From Variovorax fucosicus (GTDB lineage: Bacteria > Pseudomonadota > Gammaproteobacteria > Burkholderiales > Burkholderiaceae_C), in contig NZ_JASZYU010000001.1 of assembly GCF_030316825.1 (NCBI RefSeq), forward strand, positions 1,302,001 through 1,366,000: 64,000 nt of DNA, given 5' to 3'. The notes under the pieces were generated by a model. That model saw only the letters and a list, made by a program, of their open reading frames with translations. It searched no databases and was not told the origin of the DNA. Positions 9,213-17,029 of the stretch are shown here, piece by piece. Within the stretch, counting starts at the first letter, position 1. Every line of letters starts with the position of its first letter. The position numbers and the translations under genes were made by a program.

Positions 9213-10271
9213 ATGAAGACGATCAAGGGCCCGGCCATCTTTCTGGCCCAGTTCACGGGTGACGCCGCACCGTTCAACTCGCTCGACGCCATCGCCGGCT
9301 GGGCGGCCGGCCTCGGCTACAAGGGCGTTCAGATCCCGAGCTGGGATGCCCGCATCTTCGACCTGAAGAAGGCCGCCGAAAGCAAGACCTACTGCGACGA
9401 GGTGCAGGGCACGCTGGCCGCGCATGGGCTCTCGATCACCGAACTCTCCACGCACCTGCAGGGCCAGTTGGTGGCGGTGCATCCGGCCTACGACGCGGGC
9501 TTCGACGGCTTTGCCGCGGCCGAAGTGCGCAACGATCCGGTCAAACGGCAGCAATGGGCGGTCGAACAATTGCACCTGGCCGCGAAGGCTTCGGCCAACC
9601 TGGGCCTGACGGCGCATGCGACCTTCTCGGGCGCACTGGCCTGGCCCTATCTTTACTCCTGGCCACCGCGCCCGCCGGGCCTGATCGAAGAGGCCTTCGA
9701 CGAGCTCGCACGCCGCTGGCGGCCGATCCTCGACGCCTTCGACGCAGCCGGCGTCGACGTCTGCTACGAGATCCACCCGGGCGAGGACCTTCACGACGGT
9801 GTCACCTACGAGATGTTCCTGGAACGCGTCGGCGGCCACAAGCGCGCCTGCCTGCTCTACGACCCGAGCCACTTCGTGCTGCAGCAGCTCGACTACCTGG
9901 CCTACATCGACCACTACCACGAGCGCATCAAGATCTTTCATGTGAAGGACGCCGAGTTCAACCCGACCGGCAAGCAGGGCGTGTACGGCGGCTTCCAGAC
10001 CTGGCTCAACCGCGCCGGGCGCTTCCGCTCGCTCGGTGATGGGCAGGTCGATTTCGGCGCGATCTTCTCGAAGATGGCCGCCTATGACTTTCCGGGCTGG
10101 GCCGTGCTGGAGTGGGAGTGCTGCATCAAGCACCCGGAAGACGGTGCGCGCGAAGGCGCCCTGTTCATTGCCGATCACATCATCCGCGTGGCCGACCGCG
10201 CTTTCGACGACTTCGCGGGTGGTGGCGCCGACACGGCCGCCAACCGCAAGATGCTGGGAATCGCACCATGA
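9213..10271 (+). CDS. Sugar phosphate isomerase/epimerase family protein (AP endonuclease 2 TIM barrel)
   Basis: A 352-residue TIM-barrel protein of the xylose isomerase-like superfamily. Metal-ligand segments are visible: VCYEIHPGED, LLYDPSHFVL, IDHYHERIKIFHVKDAEF and WAVLEWECC. These Glu/Asp/His positions bind divalent metal in sugar isomerases and epimerases of this fold. It follows the acyl-CoA operon after 37 bp on the same strand, so it may be cotranscribed, although a sugar enzyme does not fit the CoA theme. The next gene overlaps by ATGA. Substrate unknown. Confidence 0.8.
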   Translation: MKTIKGPAIFLAQFTGDAAPFNSLDAIAGWAAGLGYKGVQIPSWDARIFDLKKAAESKTYCDEVQGTLAAHGLSITELSTHLQGQLVAVHPAYDAGFDGFAAAEVRNDPVKRQQWAVEQLHLAAKASANLGLTAHATFSGALAWPYLYSWPPRPPGLIEEAFDELARRWRPILDAFDAAGVDVCYEIHPGEDLHDGVTYEMFLERVGGHKRACLLYDPSHFVLQQLDYLAYIDHYHERIKIFHVKDAEFNPTGKQGVYGGFQTWLNRAGRFRSLGDGQVDFGAIFSKMAAYDFPGWAVLEWECCIKHPEDGAREGALFIADHIIRVADRAFDDFAGGGADTAANRKMLGIAP

Positions 10272-10669
10272 TGGCCAACCTCACGCCGTTCCTGCTGCAC
10301 TGGGCCATCACCGCGGTGTCGCTCTGGATCGCGAGCCTGCTGTTTCGCGGGCTCTCGTTCTCGAGCACCTGGTCGCTCGTGATCTCGGCGCTGTTGCTGG
10401 GCCTGGCCAACGCGGTGGTGAAGCCGCTGCTGATCGTGCTGACGCTGCCGCTCACGCTGATCACGTTCGGGCTCTTCCTGCTGGTCATCAACGCGCTGAT
10501 GATCCTGCTGGTGGCGGCGCTGGTGCGCGGCTTCAAGGTGTCGGGCTTCTGGACGGCGCTGTTCGCGAGCCTGTTCATCTCGATCCTCAGCATCGTGATC
10601 GGCGGCTTCTTCGTCGGCGGTCCGCCCGAAACCGAGATCCGGATGCCAAGCAGCGGGCAGTGGCTGTAG
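10268..10669 (+). CDS. Phage-holin-superfamily IV (YvlD-like) small membrane protein
   Basis: A 133-residue, strongly hydrophobic protein with about four membrane segments: HWAITAVSLWIASLLF, WSLVISALLLGLANAVV, LLIVLTLPLTLITFGLFLLV and LFASLFISILSIVIGGFFVG. The motif VVKPLLIVLTLPLTLITFG is characteristic of the family annotated as mycobacterial 4-TMS phage holin or YvlD. Such genes are chromosomal housekeeping genes in most bacteria and do not imply a prophage. The start overlaps the upstream stop (ATGA); a second ATG follows directly. Function unknown. Confidence 0.8.
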   Translation: MMANLTPFLLHWAITAVSLWIASLLFRGLSFSSTWSLVISALLLGLANAVVKPLLIVLTLPLTLITFGLFLLVINALMILLVAALVRGFKVSGFWTALFASLFISILSIVIGGFFVGGPPETEIRMPSSGQWL

Positions 10670-10681
10670 CGCTGCGTTTCT

Positions 10682-10698
10682 GCTATTGAATTGATAGC
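10682..10698. repeat. Short GCTAT...ATAGC inverted repeat
   Basis: GCTATTGAATTGATAGC has 5-bp inverted arms around a 7-bp AT-rich centre, just after a stop codon. Similar motifs recur between genes in Comamonadaceae genomes as far as I remember. It could be a small transcript-end hairpin. The remaining spacer to 10797 shows nothing else definite. Confidence 0.4.
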
Positions 10699-10797
10699 GC
10701 CGAAGCGGCGCTACGCGTTAGTGCGTACGACCTTGGTCAGCCGACAGTCAGGCAGCGGAAACGATGCTCCCCTGACTATTTCGGGGACATCCAAGCC

Positions 10798-11286
10798 ATG
10801 CGTATCAAGAGTCAGACCGACTTCTTTTCAGGAGTCATGTTCGCCAGTGTCGGGGGCGCCTTCGCCATCGGCGCCACCACCTACAACGTCGGCGACGGCG
10901 CCCGCATGGGGCCCGGCTATTTCCCGCTGATGCTCGGCATCATCCTGGCGGCGCTCGGCGCCATCATCATGTTCCAGGCGCTGACGGTCGAAACCGCCGA
11001 CGGCGAACCGATCGGCAAATGGGCCTGGAAGCCGCTGTTCTTCGTGATCGCGGCCAACCTGGCATTCGGCGTGCTGCTCGGCGGCCTGCCGAGCATCGGT
11101 GTTCCGGCCATGGGGATGATCATCGCGATCTACGCGCTCACCATCATCTCGAGCCTGGCCGGCCAGCATTTCAAGCTGCGCGACGTGCTGGTGCTGTCGA
11201 CCATCCTGGCAATTGGCAGCTACATCGCGTTCATCTGGGCGCTCAAACTCCAGATCCAGGTCTGGCCCACTTTCATTTCGGGCTGA
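10798..11286 (+). CDS. tctB: Tripartite tricarboxylate transporter, small membrane subunit TctB
   Basis: A 162-residue protein with four predicted membrane helices and the TctB hallmark ARMGPGYFPLMLGIILAALG (residues 38-57). In TTT transporters TctB is the small membrane partner of TctA; together they import carboxylates delivered by a periplasmic TctC/Bug receptor, driven by an ion gradient. Only 13 bp separate it from tctA. No tctC lies next to the pair, which is unusual; the two Bug receptors in this window lie 14 and 30 kb away beside other genes. Confidence 0.92.
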   Translation: MRIKSQTDFFSGVMFASVGGAFAIGATTYNVGDGARMGPGYFPLMLGIILAALGAIIMFQALTVETADGEPIGKWAWKPLFFVIAANLAFGVLLGGLPSIGVPAMGMIIAIYALTIISSLAGQHFKLRDVLVLSTILAIGSYIAFIWALKLQIQVWPTFISG

Positions 11287-11299
11287 GGAGACCTGCACC

Positions 11300-12811
11300 A
11301 TGGATCTGATTCACAACCTCTCGATCGGTTTCGGTGTCGCGTTCACCTTCACCAACCTGCTGTACTGCCTGGTCGGCTGCATCCTGGGCACGCTGATCGG
11401 CGTGCTGCCGGGCATCGGCCCGGTCGCGACCATCGCGATGCTGCTGCCCGCCACCTATGCGCTGCCGCCCGTGTCGGCGCTGATCATGCTGGCCGGCATC
11501 TACTACGGCGCGCAGTACGGCGGCTCCACCACCGCCATCCTGGTCAACCTGCCCGGGGAGTCGTCCTCGGTGGTGACCTGCATCGACGGCTACCAGATGG
11601 CGCGCCAGGGGCGCGCGGGGCCCGCCCTCGCGGCGGCCGGCCTGGGCTCGTTCTTTGCCGGCTGCGTCGGCACCCTGATCCTGGCTGCGTTCGCGCCGCC
11701 GCTGACCGAGCTGGCCTTCAAGTTCGGTCCGGCCGAGTATTTCTCGCTGATGATCCTGGGCCTGATCGGCGCCGTGGTGCTGGCTTCGGGCTCGCTGCTC
11801 AAGGCAGTCGCCATGATCGTGCTGGGCCTGCTGCTCGGCATCGTCGGCACTGACGTGAATTCGGGCGTGGCACGCTTCAGCTTCGACGTCCCGGAACTCA
11901 CCGACGGCATCGGCTTCGTCGTGATTGCGATGGGCGTGTTCGGCTATGGCGAAATCATCGGCAATCTCTCGCAGCCCGACGACGAGCGCGAGGTGTTCAC
12001 CGCCAACGTCACGGGCCTGTGGCCGACCAAGGACGACTTCAAGCGCATGGCGCCGGCCGTGCTGCGCGGCACCACGCTGGGCTCGGCGCTCGGCATCCTG
12101 CCCGGCGGCGGTGCATTGCTGGCGGCTTTCGCGGCCTATGCCCTGGAAAAGAAGATCAAGATGCAGCCAGGCGAAGTGCCGTTCGGCAAGGGCAACATCC
12201 GCGGCGTCGCGTCGCCGGAATCGGCCAACAATGCCGGGGCGCAGACCTCGTTCATTCCGCTGCTGACGCTCGGTATTCCGCCCAACGCCGTGATGGCGCT
12301 GATGGTGGGTGCCATGACCATCCACAACATCCAGCCCGGCCCGCAGGTGATGACCAGCAACCCGGAGCTGTTCTGGGGCCTGATCGCTTCGATGTGGATC
12401 GGCAACGCAATGCTGATCATCCTGAATCTGCCGCTGATCGGCATGTGGATCAAGCTGCTGACGGTGCCCTACAAGTTCCTGTTTCCGGCGATCGTGCTGT
12501 TCTGCGCGATTGGCGTGTACTCCACCAACAACAACACCTTCGACATCTGGATGGTCGCGGCCTTCGGCTTCATCGGCTACCTTTTCCTCAAGCTCAAGAC
12601 CGAGCCGGCGCCGCTGCTGCTGGGCTTCATCCTCGGGCCGATGATGGAAGAGAACCTGCGCCGCGCGCTGCTGCTGTCGCGCGGCACCTGGAGCGTGTTC
12701 GTCACGCGGCCGCTCTCGGCCGGCCTGCTGGTGGCCGCCGTGCTGCTGCTGGGCATCGTGCTGCTGCCGTCGATCAAGGCGAAGCGCGAAGAGGCGTTTG
12801 TGGAGGACTAG
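11300..12811 (+). CDS. tctA: Tripartite tricarboxylate transporter, large membrane subunit TctA
   Basis: A 503-residue polytopic protein of about 12 membrane segments. It carries the TctA signatures GTLIGVLPGIGPVATIAMLL and YYGAQYGGSTTAILVNLPGE near the N-terminus and FIPLLTLGIPPNAVMALMVG in the second half, the duplicated substrate-pathway motifs of the family. The ATG at 11300 follows GAGGAG by nine bases. It forms the transport channel with TctB just upstream. The gene is followed by a dispersed repeat and an intrinsic terminator, marking the operon end. Confidence 0.94.
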   Translation: MDLIHNLSIGFGVAFTFTNLLYCLVGCILGTLIGVLPGIGPVATIAMLLPATYALPPVSALIMLAGIYYGAQYGGSTTAILVNLPGESSSVVTCIDGYQMARQGRAGPALAAAGLGSFFAGCVGTLILAAFAPPLTELAFKFGPAEYFSLMILGLIGAVVLASGSLLKAVAMIVLGLLLGIVGTDVNSGVARFSFDVPELTDGIGFVVIAMGVFGYGEIIGNLSQPDDEREVFTANVTGLWPTKDDFKRMAPAVLRGTTLGSALGILPGGGALLAAFAAYALEKKIKMQPGEVPFGKGNIRGVASPESANNAGAQTSFIPLLTLGIPPNAVMALMVGAMTIHNIQPGPQVMTSNPELFWGLIASMWIGNAMLIILNLPLIGMWIKLLTVPYKFLFPAIVLFCAIGVYSTNNNTFDIWMVAAFGFIGYLFLKLKTEPAPLLLGFILGPMMEENLRRALLLSRGTWSVFVTRPLSAGLLVAAVLLLGIVLLPSIKAKREEAFVED

Positions 12812-12908
12812 CTCGCCCCCAGGCTGCGCGCACTTCGTGTCGCTTCGCCTACCCCCTGCCGGGGGCGACACCTGCGGCCCGGCGAAGCCGGTTCCGCGGT
12901 GTCTCACG
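12811..12908. repeat. Dispersed intergenic repeat, copy A
   Basis: About 98 bp directly after the tctA stop codon that align end to end with 37881-37979. The 28-bp core from 12875 to 12902 is identical in the two copies. Within it, CCCCC TGCC GGGGG (12852-12865) forms a hairpin whose stem is kept in copy B with a different loop. Both copies follow the last gene of a rightward operon in the same orientation, so a role at transcript ends is plausible. Confidence 0.75.
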
Positions 12909-12917
12909 AACAGAAAG

Positions 12918-12937
12918 GCCGCCCTTGGGCGGCTTTT
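12918..12937 (+). terminator. Intrinsic terminator after tctBA
   Basis: GCCGCCC-TT-GGGCGGC followed immediately by TTTT and CTCTT: a perfect 7-bp GC stem with a U-tract, 107 bp after the tctA stop. It separates the transporter from the next operon, which starts 50 bp further on. Confidence 0.8.
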
Positions 12938-12987
12938 CTCTTGTGGGGTGGGGCGTGTAGACTGCTAGGTTTTTCGCTCTGGGCGGT

Positions 12988-13677
12988 ATGGTGCAAGTGT
13001 CACGGCGTACTGGGGTTACCGGTTCGACGCTCGTTCGCTTGCTCGCTCGACTGGCCGACACCGAGGCCCCCGAATCCAAACAAGCGTTCGCTGATCGACT
13101 GAGCCAATGGCTTGGCTGGACGGACGCGATTTCGCTGTCCGCGGCGTTGAGCGGCAGTTCGGCGGCGGCGCGATCGGGCGCGGCGGCTGACGCCAGCGCC
13201 GAACGAGCCCAGTGCGCGCGCGTGCGCAGCGCGGCGGCGAGCGCCATCGCCGAAGACATGCGCGGCGCCGCCATGGACACGGACACAACCACCGGCTTCT
13301 CGCCCTGGCGCCAGCGCTACCTTGCGCGGCAACAGGCGATGGCGACGAGCATCGGCGCGCTGCGCGGCCGTCTGCGGGAGACGCTGGCGGCCCGATCGCC
13401 GGCGATGGCCCGGCTGGCCGCGGTGGATGCCGTCATGGAGCAGGTGCTGGGCGCGCACGAGCACCGCCTGCTGGCCACCGTGCCCGCCCTGCTCGAAAAG
13501 CATTTCAAGCGCCTGCGCCCGGCCGACCCGGCGCCGGACGCGCCAGACAACCCTGAAGTCCAGCCCAGAGCGTGGCTGGACGTGTTCGGCCAGGACATGC
13601 AAAGCGTGTTGCTCGCCGAGCTGGACATCCGATTGCAACCGGTCGAAGGGCTGCTCGAAGCCCTTGCTGCCCGCTAA
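12988..13677 (+). CDS. DUF3348 family protein, first gene of a putative membrane-motor operon
   Basis: A 229-residue protein without signal peptide or membrane helix. It opens with TGSTLVRLLARLADTE and a helix-rich QAFADRLSQWLGWTDAISLS, features I associate with DUF3348, whose function is unknown. The rest is mostly helical and Ala/Arg-rich, ending QDMQSVLLAELDIRLQPVEG. It lies 10 bp before the DUF802 gene on the same strand and is very probably cotranscribed with it. A cytoplasmic partner that binds the long tail of the motor protein is one possibility; that is inference. The ATG at 12988 has no strong ribosome-binding site. Confidence 0.8.
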   Translation: MVQVSRRTGVTGSTLVRLLARLADTEAPESKQAFADRLSQWLGWTDAISLSAALSGSSAAARSGAAADASAERAQCARVRSAAASAIAEDMRGAAMDTDTTTGFSPWRQRYLARQQAMATSIGALRGRLRETLAARSPAMARLAAVDAVMEQVLGAHEHRLLATVPALLEKHFKRLRPADPAPDAPDNPEVQPRAWLDVFGQDMQSVLLAELDIRLQPVEGLLEALAAR

Positions 13678-13687
13678 CCAGACTGCC

Positions 13688-15778
13688 ATGACCCGATCTC
13701 TTCACTACACCGCCTTCTTCATCGGCCTTGCCGCCATCGGCTGGGTCGGCGCCGGCTACATCGGCTCCAACCCTCTGGCGCTGATGATCACGCTGCTGGT
13801 CGGCGCGTTCTACCTGATGGGCGCGCTGGAGCTGCACCGCTTTCACGATGCCACCGCCACCCTGGCGCGCGCCGTGACAGACATGCCCGAGCCGCCGGCG
13901 AACCTGGGCCAATGGCTCGACCAGCTGCATCCCTCCTTGCGCAACGCGGTGCGCCTGCGCATCGAGGGTGAGCGCGTCGGCCTGCCCGGCCCGGCCCTGA
14001 CGCCCTACCTGACCGGCCTGCTGGTGCTGCTGGGCATGCTCGGCACCTTCGTTGGCATGGTGGTCACGCTGAACGGCACCGGCACGGCGCTGGAGAGCGC
14101 ATCGGATCTGCTGGCCATCCGCTCGTCCCTGGCCGCCCCGGTCAAGGGCCTGGGGCTGGCGTTCGGCACCTCGCTCGCGGGCGTGGCTGCGTCCGCGATG
14201 CTCGGCCTGATCTCCGCCCTGTGCCGGCGCGACCGCCTGCAGACCGCGCAGCTGCTCGACACGCGGATCGCGACCACCTTGCGCGTCTTCTCCCTCGCGC
14301 ATCAGCGCGAGGAGTCCTTCAAGCTGCTGCAGCGACAGGGCGAGGCGATGCCCGTGCTGGTCGATCGGCTGCAGGCCATGATGGCGGCGATGGAACGGCA
14401 GAGCCAGGCGCTGAACGAGCGCCTGATCGCCAACCAGGACAGCTTCCACGGCAAGGCCGAGGCCGCGTATGCCGGCCTGGCTTCTTCCGTCGGCCGATCG
14501 CTGAAGGACAGCCTGACGGAAAGCGCCCGCGCGGCCGGCGCGACGATCCAGCCGGTTGTCGAGGCCACGATGGCCGGCATCGCGCGCGAGACGGCTTCGT
14601 TGCACAAGACCGTCGAGAACAGCGTGCAGCAGCAACTCGACGGACTGTCGACCCGCTTCGAGGCCACCACCACCACCGTGGCGGACATCTGGCAGACCGC
14701 GCTCGCCGGGCACCAGCGTGCGAGCGAGGCGCAGTCCAGCCACTTGCGCAGCTCGCTCGACCAGTTCACCGAGACTTTCGAGCAACGCTCGGCATCGCTG
14801 GTGGACGGCGTCTCTGCCCGCCTGGAAACCACGGTCGAGCGCGTGTCGGATTCCTGGCGCAGTGCGCTCGCGCAGCATGAGCGCGTGAGCGAGAGCCTGT
14901 CGGGTGACACGCAGCGCGCCCTGACGGCGGCAGCGGCGACCTTCGAGCAGCACTCGGCCTCCCTGCTGGGCACCGTGAGCCAGGCGCATGCCGACCTGCA
15001 GACCGGAATCGCGTCGCGAGACGAGCAGCGGCTCGCGGCCTGGACCCAGGCGCTCGAGGCGATGGCCGTGTCGCTCCAGCAGGAATGGCAGCAGGCGGGC
15101 GTGCGCAGCGAGAGCCAGCAGCAGGAAATCTGCAAGACGCTGGCACAGACCGCCAGCGACATCACCGCCCAGACCGAAGCGCACGCGCGCAGCACCATCG
15201 CCGAAATCGCCCAGCTCATGCAGACCGCTTCGGAAGCACCACGTGCCGCGGCCGAAGTGATTGCGGAACTGCGGCAGAAACTTTCCGACAGCATGGTGCA
15301 CGACAACGCCATGCTGGAGGAGCGCAGCCGCATCCTCGGCACGCTGGAGACACTGCTCAATGCGGTGAACCATGCATCGACCGAGCAGCGCACGGCGATC
15401 GACGCGCTGGTCGGCGCATCGGCGGACCTGCTGGACCGGGTCGGCGCGCGCTTCACCGACAGGGTCGATGCCGAAGCCGGCAAGATGGCCGAGGTCACCG
15501 CACAGCTCACCGGCAGTGCCGTCGAGGTGGCGAGCATGGGCGAGGCCTTCGGCCTGGCCGTGCAGCTGTTCAGTCAATCGAACGACAAGCTGGGCGCCCA
15601 GTTGCAGCGCATCGAAGGCGCACTCGGCAAGTCGATGGTGCGCAGTGACGAACAACTCGCCTACTACGTGGCGCAGGCCAGGGAAGTCGTCGACCTGAGC
15701 ATGCTGTCGCAAAGGCAGATCGTCGAGGACCTGCAGCGGCTCGCCAGCCAGCAGGCACTCGCGGGCAGCGAAGCGTGA
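13688..15778 (+). CDS. DUF802 protein: MotA/TolQ/ZorA-like channel with long cytoplasmic tail
   Basis: A 696-residue protein. Two N-terminal helices (about 8-24 and 29-48) are followed by a short soluble part, then helix 107-128 with GLLVLLGMLGTFVGM and helix 155-178 with LAFGTSLAGVAASAMLGLIS. The G-LLGT-GM pattern followed by a small-residue AF-TSLAG helix is the hallmark of the MotA/TolQ/ExbB proton-channel superfamily. After about residue 180 there are over 500 residues of Ala/Glu/Gln-rich, apparently coiled-coil sequence, reminiscent of the long ZorA tail. Known: DUF802 is uncharacterised. Inferred: it forms the pentameric stator part of an ion-driven complex with the OmpA-like protein encoded next. 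The stop overlaps the next start. Confidence 0.82.
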   Translation: MTRSLHYTAFFIGLAAIGWVGAGYIGSNPLALMITLLVGAFYLMGALELHRFHDATATLARAVTDMPEPPANLGQWLDQLHPSLRNAVRLRIEGERVGLPGPALTPYLTGLLVLLGMLGTFVGMVVTLNGTGTALESASDLLAIRSSLAAPVKGLGLAFGTSLAGVAASAMLGLISALCRRDRLQTAQLLDTRIATTLRVFSLAHQREESFKLLQRQGEAMPVLVDRLQAMMAAMERQSQALNERLIANQDSFHGKAEAAYAGLASSVGRSLKDSLTESARAAGATIQPVVEATMAGIARETASLHKTVENSVQQQLDGLSTRFEATTTTVADIWQTALAGHQRASEAQSSHLRSSLDQFTETFEQRSASLVDGVSARLETTVERVSDSWRSALAQHERVSESLSGDTQRALTAAAATFEQHSASLLGTVSQAHADLQTGIASRDEQRLAAWTQALEAMAVSLQQEWQQAGVRSESQQQEICKTLAQTASDITAQTEAHARSTIAEIAQLMQTASEAPRAAAEVIAELRQKLSDSMVHDNAMLEERSRILGTLETLLNAVNHASTEQRTAIDALVGASADLLDRVGARFTDRVDAEAGKMAEVTAQLTGSAVEVASMGEAFGLAVQLFSQSNDKLGAQLQRIEGALGKSMVRSDEQLAYYVAQAREVVDLSMLSQRQIVEDLQRLASQQALAGSEA

Positions 15779-16437
15779 TGACCGAGATGACGGAGCACGG
15801 CGACGGCGGCATGGAGTCGTCGGTGCCGGTCTGGGCCGTGTTCGGCGACCTGATGTCGGGGCTGCTGGGCGCCTTCGTGCTGATTCTGGTGTGCGTGCTG
15901 GGCATGCAGCTGGAACTCGCGACCCGGCTGGAAGCCGAGGTCAAGCAGCGGCAGGTGGAGGCGCAGCGCCTCCAGACGCTCGAGCAGGCCCTCGCGGGAC
16001 CGCTGGCAGCGGGCCGGGTGACGCTGAACAACGGGCGCATCGGCATCAGCGGCAGCGTGCTGTTTGCCCTCAACTCCGCTGAACTGCAGCCCGAAGGCCG
16101 GCAACTGCTGAAGAGCCTGGCCGCACCGCTGGCCGCCTACCTCCAGGCCCGTGACGAGATCCTGATGGTGAGCGGCTTCACCGACGACCGGCAGGTGCGC
16201 GGCGGCAACCGCCAGTTCGCCGACAACTGGGAGCTGTCCGCCCAGCGGGCCTTGACGGTAACCCGGGCATTGATCGAGGAAGGCCTGCCCTCGGCCTCGG
16301 TCTTTGCCGCGGCCTTCGGCGCGGAGCAGGCAGTGGCCTCGAATGCCGATGCCGACGGCCGTTCGAAGAACCGGCGCGTGGAAATGGCGCCGACGCCGAA
16401 ACGATCCGACGCAATCCTGAAGAAGCCCCGTGAGTAG
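15778..16437 (+). CDS. MotB/ZorB-like OmpA-domain protein, partner of the DUF802 channel
   Basis: A 219-residue protein with a single N-terminal membrane helix (about 19-42) reading VWAVFGDLMSGLLGAFVLIL, no cleavable signal, a short coiled-coil linker, and a C-terminal OmpA/MotB peptidoglycan-binding domain (about 90-212; VLFALNSAEL, SGFTDDR, NRRVEM). Asp24 at the start of the helix corresponds to the proton-carrying Asp of MotB, TolR and ZorB. This supports a B-subunit role in a two-component motor anchored to peptidoglycan. The ATG at 15778 overlaps the upstream TGA; a GTG one codon earlier is an alternative. The gene overlaps the next by 8 bp. Confidence 0.85.
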   Translation: MTEMTEHGDGGMESSVPVWAVFGDLMSGLLGAFVLILVCVLGMQLELATRLEAEVKQRQVEAQRLQTLEQALAGPLAAGRVTLNNGRIGISGSVLFALNSAELQPEGRQLLKSLAAPLAAYLQARDEILMVSGFTDDRQVRGGNRQFADNWELSAQRALTVTRALIEEGLPSASVFAAAFGAEQAVASNADADGRSKNRRVEMAPTPKRSDAILKKPRE

Positions 16438-17029
16438 CACCGACGCCGGGGCCCTGCTCGACGCCTGGCGCGAGCGTGGCGACCATCACCACGATCCCGT
16501 CCGCTTCCGTTTCATCGAGGCGCTCGCCACGCGGGCAGCCGCGCAGCGCGGCGATGCACGACGCATCCTCGACGACAGGCTGGCCCGCCTGCTGGCGGCG
16601 TATGGCGAGGAGCTTGGCACAACAGACTCGTGTGCGGACGCCACCGCGAAACTACCAACGCCACCCGATCGCAGCGCGCTCGCGGAGCTGGTCGACCACA
16701 TCGGCCGGCATGCATCGACCCATGACGTCGAAACGCTGAGCTATTTCAGAAGCACCTGGTCCCGGCTCAGCGCCGAGCGGCGGCTGACGCAATCGCTGGC
16801 GAAGCTGCCGGAGAATGCCGGCCCGCTCAACTCGCACCAGCTCGTGCACCGGTCGCTCACGTTGATGCGCGAGCTGTCGCCGGAGTACCTGCACCGGTTC
16901 ATGGCGTACGTCGACGCCCTGCTGTGGATCGATCAGGCGAATGCAGGCGGCGCCCCGGCGGGTGCGGACGTGCCGCGCGGCGAGAGCCACCGGAAGACGG
17001 CGCGCGCCAGATCTACCACCGCACCTTGA
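16430..17029 (+). CDS. DUF2894 family protein, last gene of the putative motor operon
   Basis: A 199-residue soluble protein beginning with a GTG inside the upstream gene. ALLDAWRERGDHHHDPVRFR and FIEALATRAAAQRGDARRIL are typical of DUF2894, which has no known function. The sequence is helical, Arg-rich, without signal or membrane segments, so it is probably cytoplasmic. Its 8-bp overlap with the OmpA-like gene suggests translational coupling and a stable stoichiometry with the complex. The 3' end overlaps the end of the converging autotransporter gene by 17 bp. Confidence 0.8.
   Translation: MSSTDAGALLDAWRERGDHHHDPVRFRFIEALATRAAAQRGDARRILDDRLARLLAAYGEELGTTDSCADATAKLPTPPDRSALAELVDHIGRHASTHDVETLSYFRSTWSRLSAERRLTQSLAKLPENAGPLNSHQLVHRSLTLMRELSPEYLHRFMAYVDALLWIDQANAGGAPAGADVPRGESHRKTARARSTTAP

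Noticed and set aside
10268-10669. Phage holin suggesting a prophage
   Set aside because: The YvlD/holin-IV family is a common chromosomal gene; no other phage gene is near.
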